The position numbers and the translations under genes were made by a program. A stretch of DNA of 64,000 nt, taken from assembly GCA_947561715.1 (NCBI GenBank), contig OX387200.1, positions 17,610,501 to 17,674,500 on the forward strand, given 5' to 3'. This stretch comes from Ascidia mentula (Eukaryota > Chordata > Ascidiacea > Phlebobranchia > Ascidiidae). The notes beneath the pieces are model-generated. The model was given only the letters and a program-made list of their open reading frames with translations, had not been told where the DNA came from and did no database searches. Positions 13,001-25,400 of the stretch are shown piece after piece (the stretch's first letter is position 1; each line of letters begins with the position of its first letter).

Positions 13001-13904
13001 GGAACGCCCACACACCCGCCCTTTTGTCATATACGTTATGTCCGGTTTAACTAATAAACGCAATCATAATTATTTATTTTTTCAAAATCCACGTGAAAAC
13101 CAACAATAAATTTGACGGTAATTTGAATACCGCATTGTGCATAAACTAGCAAAGTTACGAAACAAGTTGCATTGTCACCAAACAAGACCCAATTTTCGTT
13201 AAATCTGAGCTAAACAGCATAGTAGGACACTGCATGCACAGATGAAACCTGTAATCAATACTAATATAAATTATAATCGAGTATTATTGAATATAAGGTT
13301 TTGATCGAAATTACGTCTGGTCGTTCTCGTTCGTTAGTTGCGGGGCCACGTTTTTCTTGATTCCAACCACCATCAGCAATTTTTTACCACACCGGGATTT
13401 GAACCCGGGATATCCTGGCACGAATCCCGATTAGGTTTTCTTCTTGGTATATGGGTCGGGCGCTTAACCAATGCTGCCAATCACCCGCCCCAATCACCAT
13501 CATCATACACGTGAAAACAAATTATTAACCACGTAGCGACATCTTGCGGTTAAGACTCTTTTTTGGTAAATGCCCTGACCACCTCACGGACGGACGATAA
13601 GGGATTTCCCCATTTCATTCGTGGCTACTTTAACTTATGTTTTCGTTATAGTCAATTTCATGCATGACCTCTGGAGTCACATAACATTTATATTCACATT
13701 TTAAACTTACCAGACAATACATGAAAAGGAATACGCTTTTATGCTTGTAACGCAAGTAACTTTAGGGGAAAATATACCAAGCATGAACCCACATTTCTGC
13801 AGCCAACGCTAATTTTGCTTATTTTATAAATGCTCCGTTTATTTAACAATACCATAAGCATGCAAATAGTGAAAGTGGAAACTTATGTGTCGGTTGATAT
13901 TATT
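10070..13904. other. Gene-free spacer between acetyltransferase and symporter clusters
   Basis: No exon is supported on either strand. A long open frame runs through the last acetyltransferase exon and on to 10607 in another phase, but it has no domain and is judged accidental. The stretch includes AT-rich DNA and a tRNA-derived repeat near 13.4 kb. Confidence 0.5.
13386..13486 (-). repeat. tRNA-derived sequence (SINE head or tRNA pseudogene)
   Basis: On the - strand there is a box A-like TGGCAGCATTGG (479-468) followed by GGTTCAAATCC (405-395), matching the pol III box B. The T arm CCGGG/CCCGG with its 7-nt loop is perfect. The 5' and 3' ends do not form an acceptor stem, and the boxes are further apart than in an intronless tRNA, so a functional tRNA is unlikely. 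A SINE head or decayed tRNA gene fits better. Confidence 0.55.
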
Positions 13905-16900
13905 TTAGGCACGTGTCGTTTCTTTGTTTTTAATTTGCAGGGAAGATTGACCCGGTGTTGACTCCACGAGAGGAGGAACGCCAAAACGAAAGAAGTGACG
14001 AACTTTCTCAGGCAGTTTGGGGTTGTCTACGAACTGGCAGAACAACCTTGGATCGCTTTCCGCTGCTTTGTTCGGCCCTTAAAGATGTTTACAGGCGTTT
14101 TGGTTACTTAGTGGAACAAAACATGATATTTTCAAGCACCAGGGGCTTAAAACACCACGATTTTTCTGTTGCAAGATACGTGTGATACATTCATGAACTT
14201 GGTAAATCTCTCAAAGTGTTTTGTTGTGCAGTGTTTCTACATTATTTTGATATTTAAAAAAATTATGGCCGATCGTAAAACAAAATTACAACGATTTTGA
14301 AATGTCAGGTTTCGTAATGTCAAACTAGTTATTTTCTTTTGATTACCTGTTAAAAATGAGACAAGCAATCCGACCACAACGGTAATAACCATACCTACAA
14401 CCACGTTGTACCAATAGGAAAGGGCGTAGAGAGGGTTGTATTCCTTCAGAGGTAGCGAGCTTTTTCAAACAAAATTTTTCATAGTTATCAAAAAACCTCG
14501 TTTTTTATGCCACGTTTACTTGTTCGGTGTCGCGTAAGTTGAAAAGTCATTTTCTATGAAAGAGAAGTTTGTTGCCGTGCAAATGCCATTATCAGTGAGA
14601 TTGCAGCACGTGGTCGACAAAGGCAGCTTGCGTTGCGATTCTGGTGACTTGCCATAGAGAATTCCACCGAATCCGATCCAAAGGGTCACTGCCGCACCGG
14701 CAAGTTGCCCAACACAAGCTCCCTGGACAAAGTAATATCGTATTATAACACCCGTGACAAACACAGACTTACATACATATATGGTAAGCAAAGTGGAGCC
14801 AAACTAATACCTTTTAGATCGAAAAAGTGGCCATATGTCTGCAGCTTACATAATATATATATATGGATTTTAAATGAAACCTACTTTCGCGTTACACCAA
14901 GGAAAAAACATCCCCAACAGAAAGATGCCAAGTATGGAACCGTTCAAGGAGCCTTTAAACGACAAAACAAGCGACAGAACTGTGCCCTCTAAAAACAACG
15001 CCAAGTACGCGAAAAGGGTGACTATCAAGCCAAGACCAATTCCTGCAAGGCAATATGACGAATCAACAACTTATTCGACACACAAACATTTGTAATACAC
15101 ATCACTCACCCGACAGTTTATTGAATATATTTTGTTGCCTGCTGCTCATATTTGGATGGAACCGCAAGAGAAAGTCTTCCAAGAGGAGCGAGCTTAAGGA
15201 GTTAATTCCAGATGACACCGTGCTGCAAATGACAGTAAACCAAGACATGTTACACAGGACGATACATCAAGTATAGATTATTCAGTTCACACCTCATGGT
15301 ACCACTGTACACAGCAGCAACAAACAACCCAGTCATCCCTGGCATGTTGCGAAAGACGAGAAGAGCAAGATATGGGAGCGTTTGGTCGCTCTTTGTTACC
15401 AGTCCCGATTCCAGTGGATCGCAACCTTCGAAGTAAGCGTAAGCCACGCAGCCGCTTAGAGCTGCCACAAACGCAAAGAATACTTTGGGGATCATCGTGA
15501 TGTAAGCTGCCCTGATAAGAGTAATAAAATGAGGTTAAAAATGTTATCAGAAGATATGACTTTTGTATTGTTCTAATTTTTTGCAGCCTGCGCCATTCAG
15601 CAGGACGGTTTCGGCGTAGTGTATAGTTACCGTTACTTTTGCTTTGCATTGGTGCTGATGATGTCTGCTATTATCGGCGAAAGATGTTCATCAAAAAAAG
15701 ATATACCCTATGGGTAATGAAAGATACGAGTTTGGCACTTAGACTGCGGAAGATATGCGTGTGAACTTACGCAGTTGGTCTGTACGAGTGTATTGACGAC
15801 GAGCATTGCTCACAGTACCTACTTTTTAGCACCAGTCACGCTATTGCACGACAGATAGCGCTGACAAACGGACTGGTTCACGCAAACGTTGGCGGCTTCG
15901 GAAAAACTTGCGCCAATCAGAAACGTCCACATCGTGTTGCGAATTGTCGGATTTGGATCCAGTCTGAAGCAATCAGTATTTTATGTATGGTGAAATCAAA
16001 CCAAATAACCTGAGCCATACTGAAATAGGTTAAGTCGGCCGCTTCTCTCCAGAGCTGTCCAAATGGCGCCGATTCCCCCAACGTCGACTGTGGCCTTGAC
16101 CAGGGCAGACAAGACTCCCACAGTCATGATCACAAACTGTATCACGTCGGTCCAAACAACAGCTTTAACTCCGCCCTGTTAAGCAGACTTTGACTGGCAA
16201 AAAAGTTCACTCGTTTATTTAATTTTTCTGAAAATGACCAGTTGATCTGTATAAAAGAAGCATTATAGACATAAAATATGCATGAAAGGTATTTATATTT
16301 TTTGTGAAACTTTGTTTGGGTGGAGATTTTCTGGTCTTACCAGAGATGTATAGATGGTGCACACACTGCTCGTCAGGATGATGCTCCAGTGAAGACTGAT
16401 CGGCGTGACCGCGTTAAGTGCAAGTGCTGGAGCGTACACGGCAAAGCTCATGTAGATCAACTGCGTGAAACGCCAAGTTTTATTCGCTAAAGTGTAGTTT
16501 TGGGCTTCGGGTGTCTTTATAACCAAACATTAACAACTCTGACATACATATATAGTATAGCAAAGTCCAGTATTTGTAAACTAAAACATTGACTTGCACT
16601 CACTGTCTTTAGCACCTCACAGGTTGATACAATCAATCTTAACGAAGCATGGAACCGCATTTCCAGATACTTTGAACACAAAAACAGTGATGTCTATACC
16701 CTACATCCATATACATGCATACTCTGGCACAAACCTCGTACAAAGTAGAAAGTTGAAGTCGATGTAAAAGAGGAACGTAGTAGGCGACTGAATACAACGC
16801 GCCACCGATGGAGGAGAACACGAACCACATAGTGACGGTTCCATACAAATAGCTCTCGGTCGGTACACCAATCAACGTCAATGCCGATATGGAGGTGACC

Positions 16901-17718
16901 GAGAGCGAAATGCCCAGCGCTGTCTGTGAATTTGCAACGATACCATGGTAATAAAAGTAAAAAGCAAATTGGAATAGAAAAGCCAAAGCTGATATGCTAT
17001 TAATCATGTTAACTAGAGTAGACGTGAGCTGCATGCAGCATGCAGTGCACCGAGGTAGAAATGCAACTGAACAGGCAGAAAAAAACAATAACACAAAGCA
17101 ACACGCCAAAGTCACATCACGCGACAGCAGCATCAACAACAACATCAGTTGAGGTATGTCAAGCTGCAGTGAAGACCTAAATGTTGAACAGGTAGAGAGG
17201 TTTGGAGCTGTAATAAGTCTATTACGTTCCCAGAGGCAAATTGTGATGTAATATGCTGAAATACGTTTGTGGTTAATGTTTAGAGGTTATCCCTAAATCG
17301 GCCTTGCACATGAAGCTTAGATATGAAATTGTTGAACCACAAGGGCAATTTGATGGGGCAACTATGTTCAAACCTTGGTTACAAAACTTGTTTACTGTTT
17401 TCTCAGCTCGTTGACGAAAAGAAAATTAGAACTTAAAGAAAAATAACCGCGGATACTTTATGGAAAATCCGTTGAGTCTTACCGGTGACATGTTCTTTCC
17501 ACCGAAATAATAGTTCTCTGCATTATTTCTTTTGCGGTCTTTCACCGCGAAGAAAAGTCCCACGACTGCGTTTATCAGCAACGACCCTGCATAAAACGAC
17601 CATAAAAAATGACCAACCCACATACAGCATTTGAATCGAAAAAATCCAAAGCGTAATTTCGCATCTCACCAGCAAATACGAGGGTATCTGATACTCCAAA
17701 GTACTGCTTTGATTCCAT
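13905..17718 (-). CDS. SLC5-family sodium/solute symporter, gene A (13 exons)
   Basis: Exons in coding order: 17670-17718, 17483-17586, 16735-16923, 16604-16669, 16341-16460, 16021-16175, 15823-15963, 15293-15511, 15110-15222, 14885-15042, 14520-14722, 14347-14459, 13905-14077; 600 residues. The protein reads as an SLC5 symporter nearest the SMCT/SMVT (SLC5A8/A12/A6) type: GVPTESYLYGT after TM1-2, YAPALALNAVTPI, KAVVWTDVIQF, LDPNPTIRNT, YAYFEGCDP, PGMTGLFVAAVYSGTM, and a late extracellular loop with Cys and N-glycosylation sites before the last TM. The cytosolic tail carries the block RLFCQFVDNPKLPEKVRHFFRFGVP, shared in form with the two neighbours. Expected role: plasma-membrane sodium-coupled uptake of a monocarboxylate, vitamin or similar small anion. 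It is the downstream member of a head-to-tail trio. AAATAAA about 65 bp past the stop may be the polyadenylation signal. Confidence 0.88.
14798..14848 (+). ncRNA. Decayed hammerhead ribozyme, family 1, copy b
   Basis: The copy keeps the 3' half: GATC, GAAA, GGCCAT loop, TGTC and TGCAGCT. The 5' core is damaged, with CTAATAC in place of CTGATGA. It lies in intron 10 of symporter gene A, antisense to that gene. ATATATGG occurs on both sides (777-784 and 859-866), a possible 8-bp target duplication, though the TA-rich flank makes this less certain. Confidence 0.55.
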
Positions 17719-18432
17719 AACGCCGTTTTCCTCAACTGTCTGCAACGTTTTGCAAAGGCCATGAAAGCCGAGGTTTTTTTAGCTCGTCAGTAACGGAAAC
17801 GTGGTGGCGTTTTTGCAATTCATCTGTGAAAGTTTTTAGAAGTTCGTGGGAAATTTCGTTTCTCCAAACCAAGCAAATCTGTTTCCTTTGTTCTTTTGAA
17901 CAATGCCTCTCGATTTTCATTTCCACGCGCGGTGCAATGACTAAAGGAACACCAGTTTCTTTCGGCAAACCGCACTTTATGTGGCGTTTAAACTATTTTT
18001 GTCCAAAAATGCCCCCCGAAAACCGATACAAGATTGAACACAAAAGTAAAGACCACCGCAAATTTTGTCTTAATTTTTCTTATTTCGAACAGAATTAATG
18101 TGTTAATTACCCTCGAGTTTGTTTTCCTGTGTTAAAATGACTGCAAGGCTATACCGAAAAAACAAAATCGACACTTTTATCGTACAAGATGATGTGTATT
18201 CGTCTACAAAAGTTATACAAAAGTAAAAAATTGCATTTGAGTGAGTACAAGCTCGGTGGGTAAAACCAGGTTGGACTTGTTTGCTGTGGCAGTGTATTTT
18301 AGCTGTTCCACCCAAAGCACATTTTGCTACGTTACAAGTATTGGTATTATGTAAAGATTTAGGTGAATTTTTGTAGCGTTTGGACATGAGTGAGAAAAAG
18401 AAATATATTATCCAACATAAACTTTGAATTTC

Positions 18433-21400
18433 TTAACCTATCTCTTGTGTTGCAGCAATGTGATCCGATGTGCTCGATGGATGTGCTTTGTCCGTGATCT
18501 TAGTAAGCTGATAGATTCCTTTTCGATCTTGAATTTTCGGAACACCAAAACGGAAGAAACGCACGACTTTTGGCGGTAGAAGGTGGTTGTCGATAATCGG
18601 ACTGAAGAGTAACGGATTGCTCTGCGCAGGATCATTTGCTCCTAGCAATAGTTTATGAATAGAATCAGGTATTGAACAGCAAGTATCGAGCTTAAACCAA
18701 GTAATATTTTTGGCCTAAATATATGTAATGGAATGGAACAACTGTGAACAAATGTTACTTCTACCTGTGATAAAAGACACGACCAGTCCAACGGCGACAG
18801 TCACAAGCACACCTACCACAGCATAATACCAAAACGAGACAGCATATATAAGTTGGTACTGCTTCTCATCACTTACAGCTCTTGAAAAAAAAAACACTTC
18901 AAAACCAGTCGAAAAAGTGGTAATAACCGGCGCAGAAAACAACTTTTTACTCTGTTGCGGAAAAATTCCAGCTTTTATGGATATCAGTTGGCAATGTCGT
19001 CATGTTTCCAGGTCGGAACGTCACATTGCAGTACAAAGTGGATACCGGAAGCTTTCTCTGGCTTTCCGGGGATTTCCCGTAAACAATACCTCCAATGGCA
19101 ATCCAAGCTGTGAACGCGGTGCCGATTAGCTGACCGGCAACAGCACCCTGTAAAAAAGTGGAAAATCTTGTATTGTGTGTTTCACATCACATGGAAAATG
19201 ATGCCTTCGTGTTGCACCAAGGTAGGAAGAGGCCGAGCGTGTAGACTCCGAGAATTGAACCTCCTAATGCACCCTTTACTGACATGCACGTCGCAATGAC
19301 GGTGTCATTCAAAAACGTACACAGAAAAGCACCACCGGCTACCAAAGCCCCGAATACAAGGACTGTCGAAGAAAGGTTATATTTGTAGACTTTATTATCA
19401 ATTTAGGCCATGACCGAATCCACCTGCACATTTGCTGAATATCATTTTCCTTCGGTTCGTCACGTTTGGCCAAAGGGGAGTCACAAAGTCCTGCAGAAGT
19501 TGAGCACATGCAGAATTAAGTCCTGACGATAAGGTGCTATGACCAAAAAAATATAACTGACGACTGGAAGTCTTACAGATCGAGTAATCCGCCATAAAAC
19601 GTACCTCATAGTTCCACTGTAAGCAGCTGCCACAAACAGACCAGCCATGCCAGGCACAGTACGGAAAAGCAGCAGAACCATGTAGGGGTAAATCTGATCA
19701 GTCTTCGAAACTGTCCCTAATTTCACCGGATCACAGCCTTCGAAATAAGCGTATGCCGCAAAGCCGCTTGCAGTCATTATCAGACACATCATCACCTTCG
19801 GGAAAAACGCTGTGACAGCGGCCCTGTTTTGTCGTTTGTTTTGTTAAAAAGTTGTATAATTGCCAATGCACATTTTCAGCACTTACTTTCTGGCATCACT
19901 GACAGATTTACAGGACAGGTAGCGCTGGCAAACTGACTGGTTCGTGCAGACGTTCAACAAATCGCTCACACCGGCTCCTATGGCGAATGTCCAAAAAGTA
20001 GCACGAATGGTCGGATCAGGGTCAAACCTGGAATGTAAGTTATTTTGTACCCATAGATTGTTTTGTCACGTAACGGCCAAAATACTCAAGAAAGTTCATC
20101 CTTCCTCCTCGTTCCAATGCAGCCCAGGTTTTCCCGATGCCTCCAACAGCCAGTGTTGCTTTAATTAAAGCAGCCACCACACCGACTACCATAATACCAA
20201 ACTGAATCACGTCGTTCCATATCACGGCCTTTACACCACCCTTAAACAGACCACATATACATAAGTTATTACTGATGCTAAAATGGATTTTCATTGCTGC
20301 AATACGGCTCTTTTGGCAATAATTAGATTGTATTACAGTATTATTATGATAAAATCATTGCCAGAAGAGCCGTATGCAATGACTACATGATCAAAGTTTA
20401 CCGTTTTTTGTTATGATTACATCAGCATAAAATATATAGCGTCACTACCATTGTGGTGTACAATGTGCAGACTCCACTGGTGAGGAGAATACTCCAAAAC
20501 AAGCTGATCGGTGTAACAGCACTGAGAGCCAAGGCTGGGGCGTACAAAGCAACGCACATGTACATGAGCTAAAATGGGAAGATATTGGTTGTTAAATATA
20601 CGAAGTGAAAGTTTGAGATAGATTGAAAATGAAAATAAGATACGGATTTCCAATTGGAAGATCATTTTTACAGATAATCATTTGCCAACTTCGTTCTACT
20701 AAATACGGACGAAGACAATTGGCATGTCTGCAATCGGTTAAACCACAAAAATGTGACAATGAGCTCAAAACAAGCGTATGCCCACCAGACTGAAAACTTC
20801 GTATCCCGATACCAACTTCCGAAGCGACGGATGAAATCTCATTTCCAAAAACTGGAAAAATAATCAAGAAAAATCTTAAAAATGTTATTATTCCAGCTCT
20901 CCATTACCTGGTAAAAAGTATCCAATTTTAGACGGTGCATCATCGGAATGTAGTAGAGGCAAGTGATGAAAATGCTCAACGCTACCGGAGGAAAACTATT
21001 CCAAATATTCACTGTGCCGTACAGGTAGCTTTCAGAAGGTAAGCCGATAATTGTGACCGCTGAAATGTATGATACCGATAGAGAAATGCCGAGAGAAACC
21101 TGGAATCGAACGGTTTAGACGTTTGTGATGTTCAGAATTTGATGAGCAAGCTGTTTCACCCAAGAGATCTTTTTCTCGGCAAAGAAATAATTCGCCACGG
21201 TTGAATTGTTCCGGTCTTTGAAAGCGAAGTACAAGCCGATGGAAATTGACACCAGCAGGTTTCCTAAATTAAGATGAAATATTTTGTTTTGGGGCAACTG
21301 CACCACTGTGTTCAATAGATTATCTCCAGAATGTCATCAGTTAATCACAGGAAGATTGTAATAAAAAATTATGAAAAAATTATTAATTAACAATAGTCAA

Positions 21401-21516
21401 AAAACGTGTTTATGTTTTGCCTTACATGACATTTCAGGTAAAAACAAAATTTTTTATTTACCACCAAACACAACCATATCTCCAACTTGAAAGTAGTGTT
21501 TCACCTTGTCAGACAT
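18433..21516 (-). CDS. SLC5-family sodium/solute symporter, gene B (13 exons)
   Basis: Exons in coding order: 21462-21516, 21160-21263, 20908-21099, 20786-20851, 20449-20568, 20086-20240, 19887-20027, 19605-19823, 19424-19536, 19205-19362, 18951-19147, 18765-18880, 18433-18641; 614 residues. Eight of the 13 exons match gene A in length exactly (104, 66, 120, 155, 141, 219, 113, 158 nt). Signature segments are LPSESYLYGTV, YAPALALSAVTPIS, KAVIWNDVIQF, YAYFEGCDPVK and GLFVAAAYSGTMR. The tail again has the block NHLLPPKVVRFFRFGVP. Intron 10 begins with GC (AAG|gcatca) instead of GT; gene C has GC at the same place. Expected role: sodium-coupled transport of a small anion across the plasma membrane; substrate unknown. 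Confidence 0.88.
20292..20381. other. Imperfect hairpin in an intron of symporter gene B
   Basis: Two 23-nt arms (302-324 and 353-375) are inverted repeats with two differences, separated by 28 nt; short flanking matches (CATTGC/GCAATG) extend the stem. The size fits a microRNA precursor or a small MITE-type foldback. The two differences give one G.U and one A.C on either strand, so neither transcript is favoured. Confidence 0.45.
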
Positions 21517-22432
21517 TTTAAATCAAACAGAGCTCCTAAATACAACTATCTCGTCCTACTGGTCACCAACCTAAATACAATCTTGACACAATATTGAAAC
21601 ATGCCGACAAAACTTATAAAATAGAAATTACCGATTTTATTGGTAAAATGCCTCCGGCCTACAAAACCTTTTTCTACGGGCTCCTAGTATCAGAACAACC
21701 AATATGGTACTTTGATATGATAACCTGAGCGCATAATACTACTGTGGGACACGGTAGTACTATTGCAGCTTTAGGTGATTTGTGAACCTAAGTTACTCCT
21801 ATACACATAACTCTCTCCTCCTACGAGACACCAACCTAAATACAATATAGACATATTTTAGGTGAGTGACGACCAATTTTCGTCCAGTTTGCTAAAGATG
21901 ATGATAATGGATTTAACGTACTTAATCCTATTATGTACACATTACAACACTATTAGGGCATATATATCCCCTCCCCACATTTGATTACATCAGCCGTATT
22001 TGTGTAAAATAGGACCTTTATCAGCATCGGGCAACGTGTTATGAAGGTTTGGGCGTGTGGGAATGGAGGTTTGGGCGTGTGGGAACGCCCAGGCCATATT
22101 CTGGCTTTGCCGCTAAATTTTGCTACTACCAGGACGTAATACATCCGGTCTGTCCAAGCAATATAGCAAATAAATGTCTCTTCAAACCACATCGGTAATT
22201 GTTACCAACAGAAATGCTGCAATATATGATGGATTGTTGACTATAAACAATTTTAAATGTTTGAACTTTACCCCGCATTCTCCCGTTGGGGTTATATGTT
22301 GTTTTGGTCAAACTGGTGTTGAGATACGAGGAGGGCATTAATTATTATTGGTATTTAAAATGTCGTGCCCTCACGGGGGTGCCATTACAACTGTCACGGT
22401 GAACGAATGGAATAAGTAACAGACGATCAGCG

Positions 22433-25400
22433 TTATTCCGTCGAAAGAAACGCGGCACATTCCACTGACTTTGGGGGATCATCGGGCTTGAGAACGTGGA
22501 ATTCATCTTCGTCGTTACGGCTGACACCCAAAGTATGTTCAGAACTCTTTTCCGGGACGCCGAAGCGGAAAAACTTTCGAACCTCCTGGGGCAGCAGTCG
22601 GTTGTCAATAAATGGACAAAATAATCGAGGGTCGCTCTTTGATGGTTCGTTGGGTCCTGTATTAAGTATCGTACTTTACCAATGCTATATTCAAAAATAT
22701 CAACAGTTATAACGCGATGAGATATGCTGCGGGAATACGCGGTATGTTTACCAAGTCGTCACGGCGTATTAGATATCGGTTTTAACAATCATAACCCAGT
22801 GTAAACCATTTTTAAAGCTTTTCAAAATATTAACTTCTGCATAGTTCCTTGTGCACTTTTTTGACCACTAAAATTTTATTGGTAGGAGCTTTTGCGAGCT
22901 ACTCTCCGCTTCATCAGGTGCCACAACATATTATATTACCAAAACTTTTATGTTTTCAAGTAAATTAATTGTAAAGATCAAAATTGAAAAAAGTTGCAGT
23001 AAAAAGAAGTTTACCTGTCAACATCGACACCAGAAGTCCGATGACCACCGTGATCAGCAACCCAATCCCTGATAAATACCAAACTGAGACTGCATACAGC
23101 GAACTGTATTCTTGAGATTCTGAAACACTTTTGCAAAGCAGAAAAGTATATTTTTGGGCCTTTTCCCTCCGAATTACAACTGAATATTGTGCTTCACGTA
23201 ATTATAGTGTTTATTAACCTCGTCATGGTGTGTGCTTCTACCAAATAGGGGTCGACTAGAGAGAAGTTTCCCGACAAACAAGTAGTTCTAGTGACGTTGC
23301 AGCACAGTGTCGAAACTGGCAACTTTCTTTGTGTTGCAGGTGATCGCCCATATACTATTCCTCCAATACCGAGCCATGTTGATGCTGCAAAACCGATTAG
23401 TTGACCAGCCATTGCGCCCTTTAAATAAAATTGAATAGGTATCATATAGAAGTTACTCATCCGGTAACAATGGTAAATAACATGTTATTAGGCATGACGA
23501 TTCAATCAAACATTTTAGGTAATTATTAGGAATTAAACTTTTTACTCTTAGTAAATATACAAGGTTGTAGCTTGGAAGCTTAAACACCTGCCTTTGTGTT
23601 GCACCATGGAAAAAACATGCCAAGTGTGTAGACACCCAGAACTGCTCCGATTAAGCCACCTCTGATGGAAGTAATCGTAGAAATCACAGTCCCTTCCAAC
23701 AACATTAGCAAGTAGGCAATACCTGTTATCATCACCCCGAGAAAAACAGCTGCAAAAAAACAACAAATTATTATAATTAATTGTCAGTGAAAAATGTATA
23801 TTATTTTTAAGCTTATTCAATATTCCGGCTTGAGATGTTACGTACACGCCAAGCGGCTGAATGCATTCCTGTAGGAGCTGTTTAAGTTTGGACGAAGGGG
23901 AATAAGGAAGTCTTCAAGCAGCTGAGCACTCATGGAGTTCAGACCCGAAGAAATAGTGCTGGAAATGTGACAAGAGATGCAACAATGTTTGTAAAACTGT
24001 TACAGTATAAAATTCTAAATATACGCTAAATGTTTCTGATGTGGAGTCAAGTTGCCAAACATTTACAGATACAACAGTTGAAGTACCTTGTTATATGCTG
24101 CATTGAAGTTGCAGGTACCGAATGGCAGTTGCAGTAAACGCTATGTTAATTATTAGAATTAAGCATACAACCAAAAGCTTCGTTCGTGAAGGTAAAAATA
24201 TTGCCTACTTAACATACCTCATAGCGGCACTGAATGCTGCAGCTACAAACAAGCCCGCTGTTCCAGGCAGACCGCTTAGAACGTTTAACACCAGGTAAGG
24301 AAACATTTGGTCACTTTTTGAAATCGCTCCGGACGCAACAGGATCGCATCCTTCGAAGTAGGCGTAAGCCACGCAACCACTCAAGTAGGCCAAGAGACAA
24401 AGGACTGTTTTAGGAAGGAGTGTGATGAGTGCTGCTCTAGTTGGTATAAACATTAAGGTATAGTTTGAGATCAAGTATAAAACGGGTTTATTGGAAGAGT
24501 TATACAATTAGCAAATTAAATTATGCTGCATATAATTTCAGACGCTGTTTTGCATGTTGTTTAACTGAAAACACAGCCCTCCATAAGTGGCATCCACGAA
24601 ATGCGAGGATGCCATAAAATTCGGACTAGTTACCGACATAATAGAGAAAACGTCAAAAAATTGACTACAGGAATCAGCCTTTGCAAGTCGGTGACCGACG
24701 GATCTGTCTTTACGAATCAATATAATTCCTAGAGCTCCAAAGGGAGTAAAAGACGATCAGCGCCAGAATACGATGTTTATTTCACAGAAATATTAATTTC
24801 GCCTATTTGGCATCTTCAGTTTCTGTCTAAAACAGAATAGCAATAAAAAATAAAAACCACAACAAAAACAAAAACTCAACAATAAGTCCACTATCGGGAC
24901 TGCCAAGACAAAAGCCGAAGCGGTTAAAACGATAAAAACTGTTTTCTACAACAAGCCGCTGTGGTACCAAGACCAAAACTTTTTAAGCGACCAAAAACAC
25001 TGGGTGCCATTTTAACAAACCACCGTGCCCTTGCACTTGGAAATACACAGGCTGATGGGTATTCTCAGCCTTGCGGGAAATGCGCATTATGCGGGGGCCG
25101 AAAGAATTTTAAGACAATGGTTTACTCTGCCACCTGTATTACCACCCCTTTCCACCACACCATCCTATTACGACAAAAACTTACTTGCAAGAATTATGGA
25201 ATTTACGTGGCTACCTGCACAACATGTAAAGAACAATATGTTGGACAAACAAAAAATCGTTTCAGCACGAGGTGGAATTCACACCGTTCCACATGGCGAG
25301 CAGGTTGTTTTAAAGATGCCAAAGGGGACAAGATGGCACTGGCAAAACACTATTTAAATAAACACCCCATCGCATTTAAAAATAAACCGGACATTGCAGA

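Noticed and set aside
13386..13486. A functional tRNA gene
   Set aside because: Box A, box B and the T arm are present, but the acceptor stem does not pair and the boxes are too far apart.
15287..15649. 120-codon - strand frame in symporter gene A
   Set aside because: It overlaps exon 8 in the wrong phase and runs into intron sequence.
25025..25357. 110-codon frame within the Penelope-like element
   Set aside because: It is a shadow of the GIY-YIG frame in another phase.
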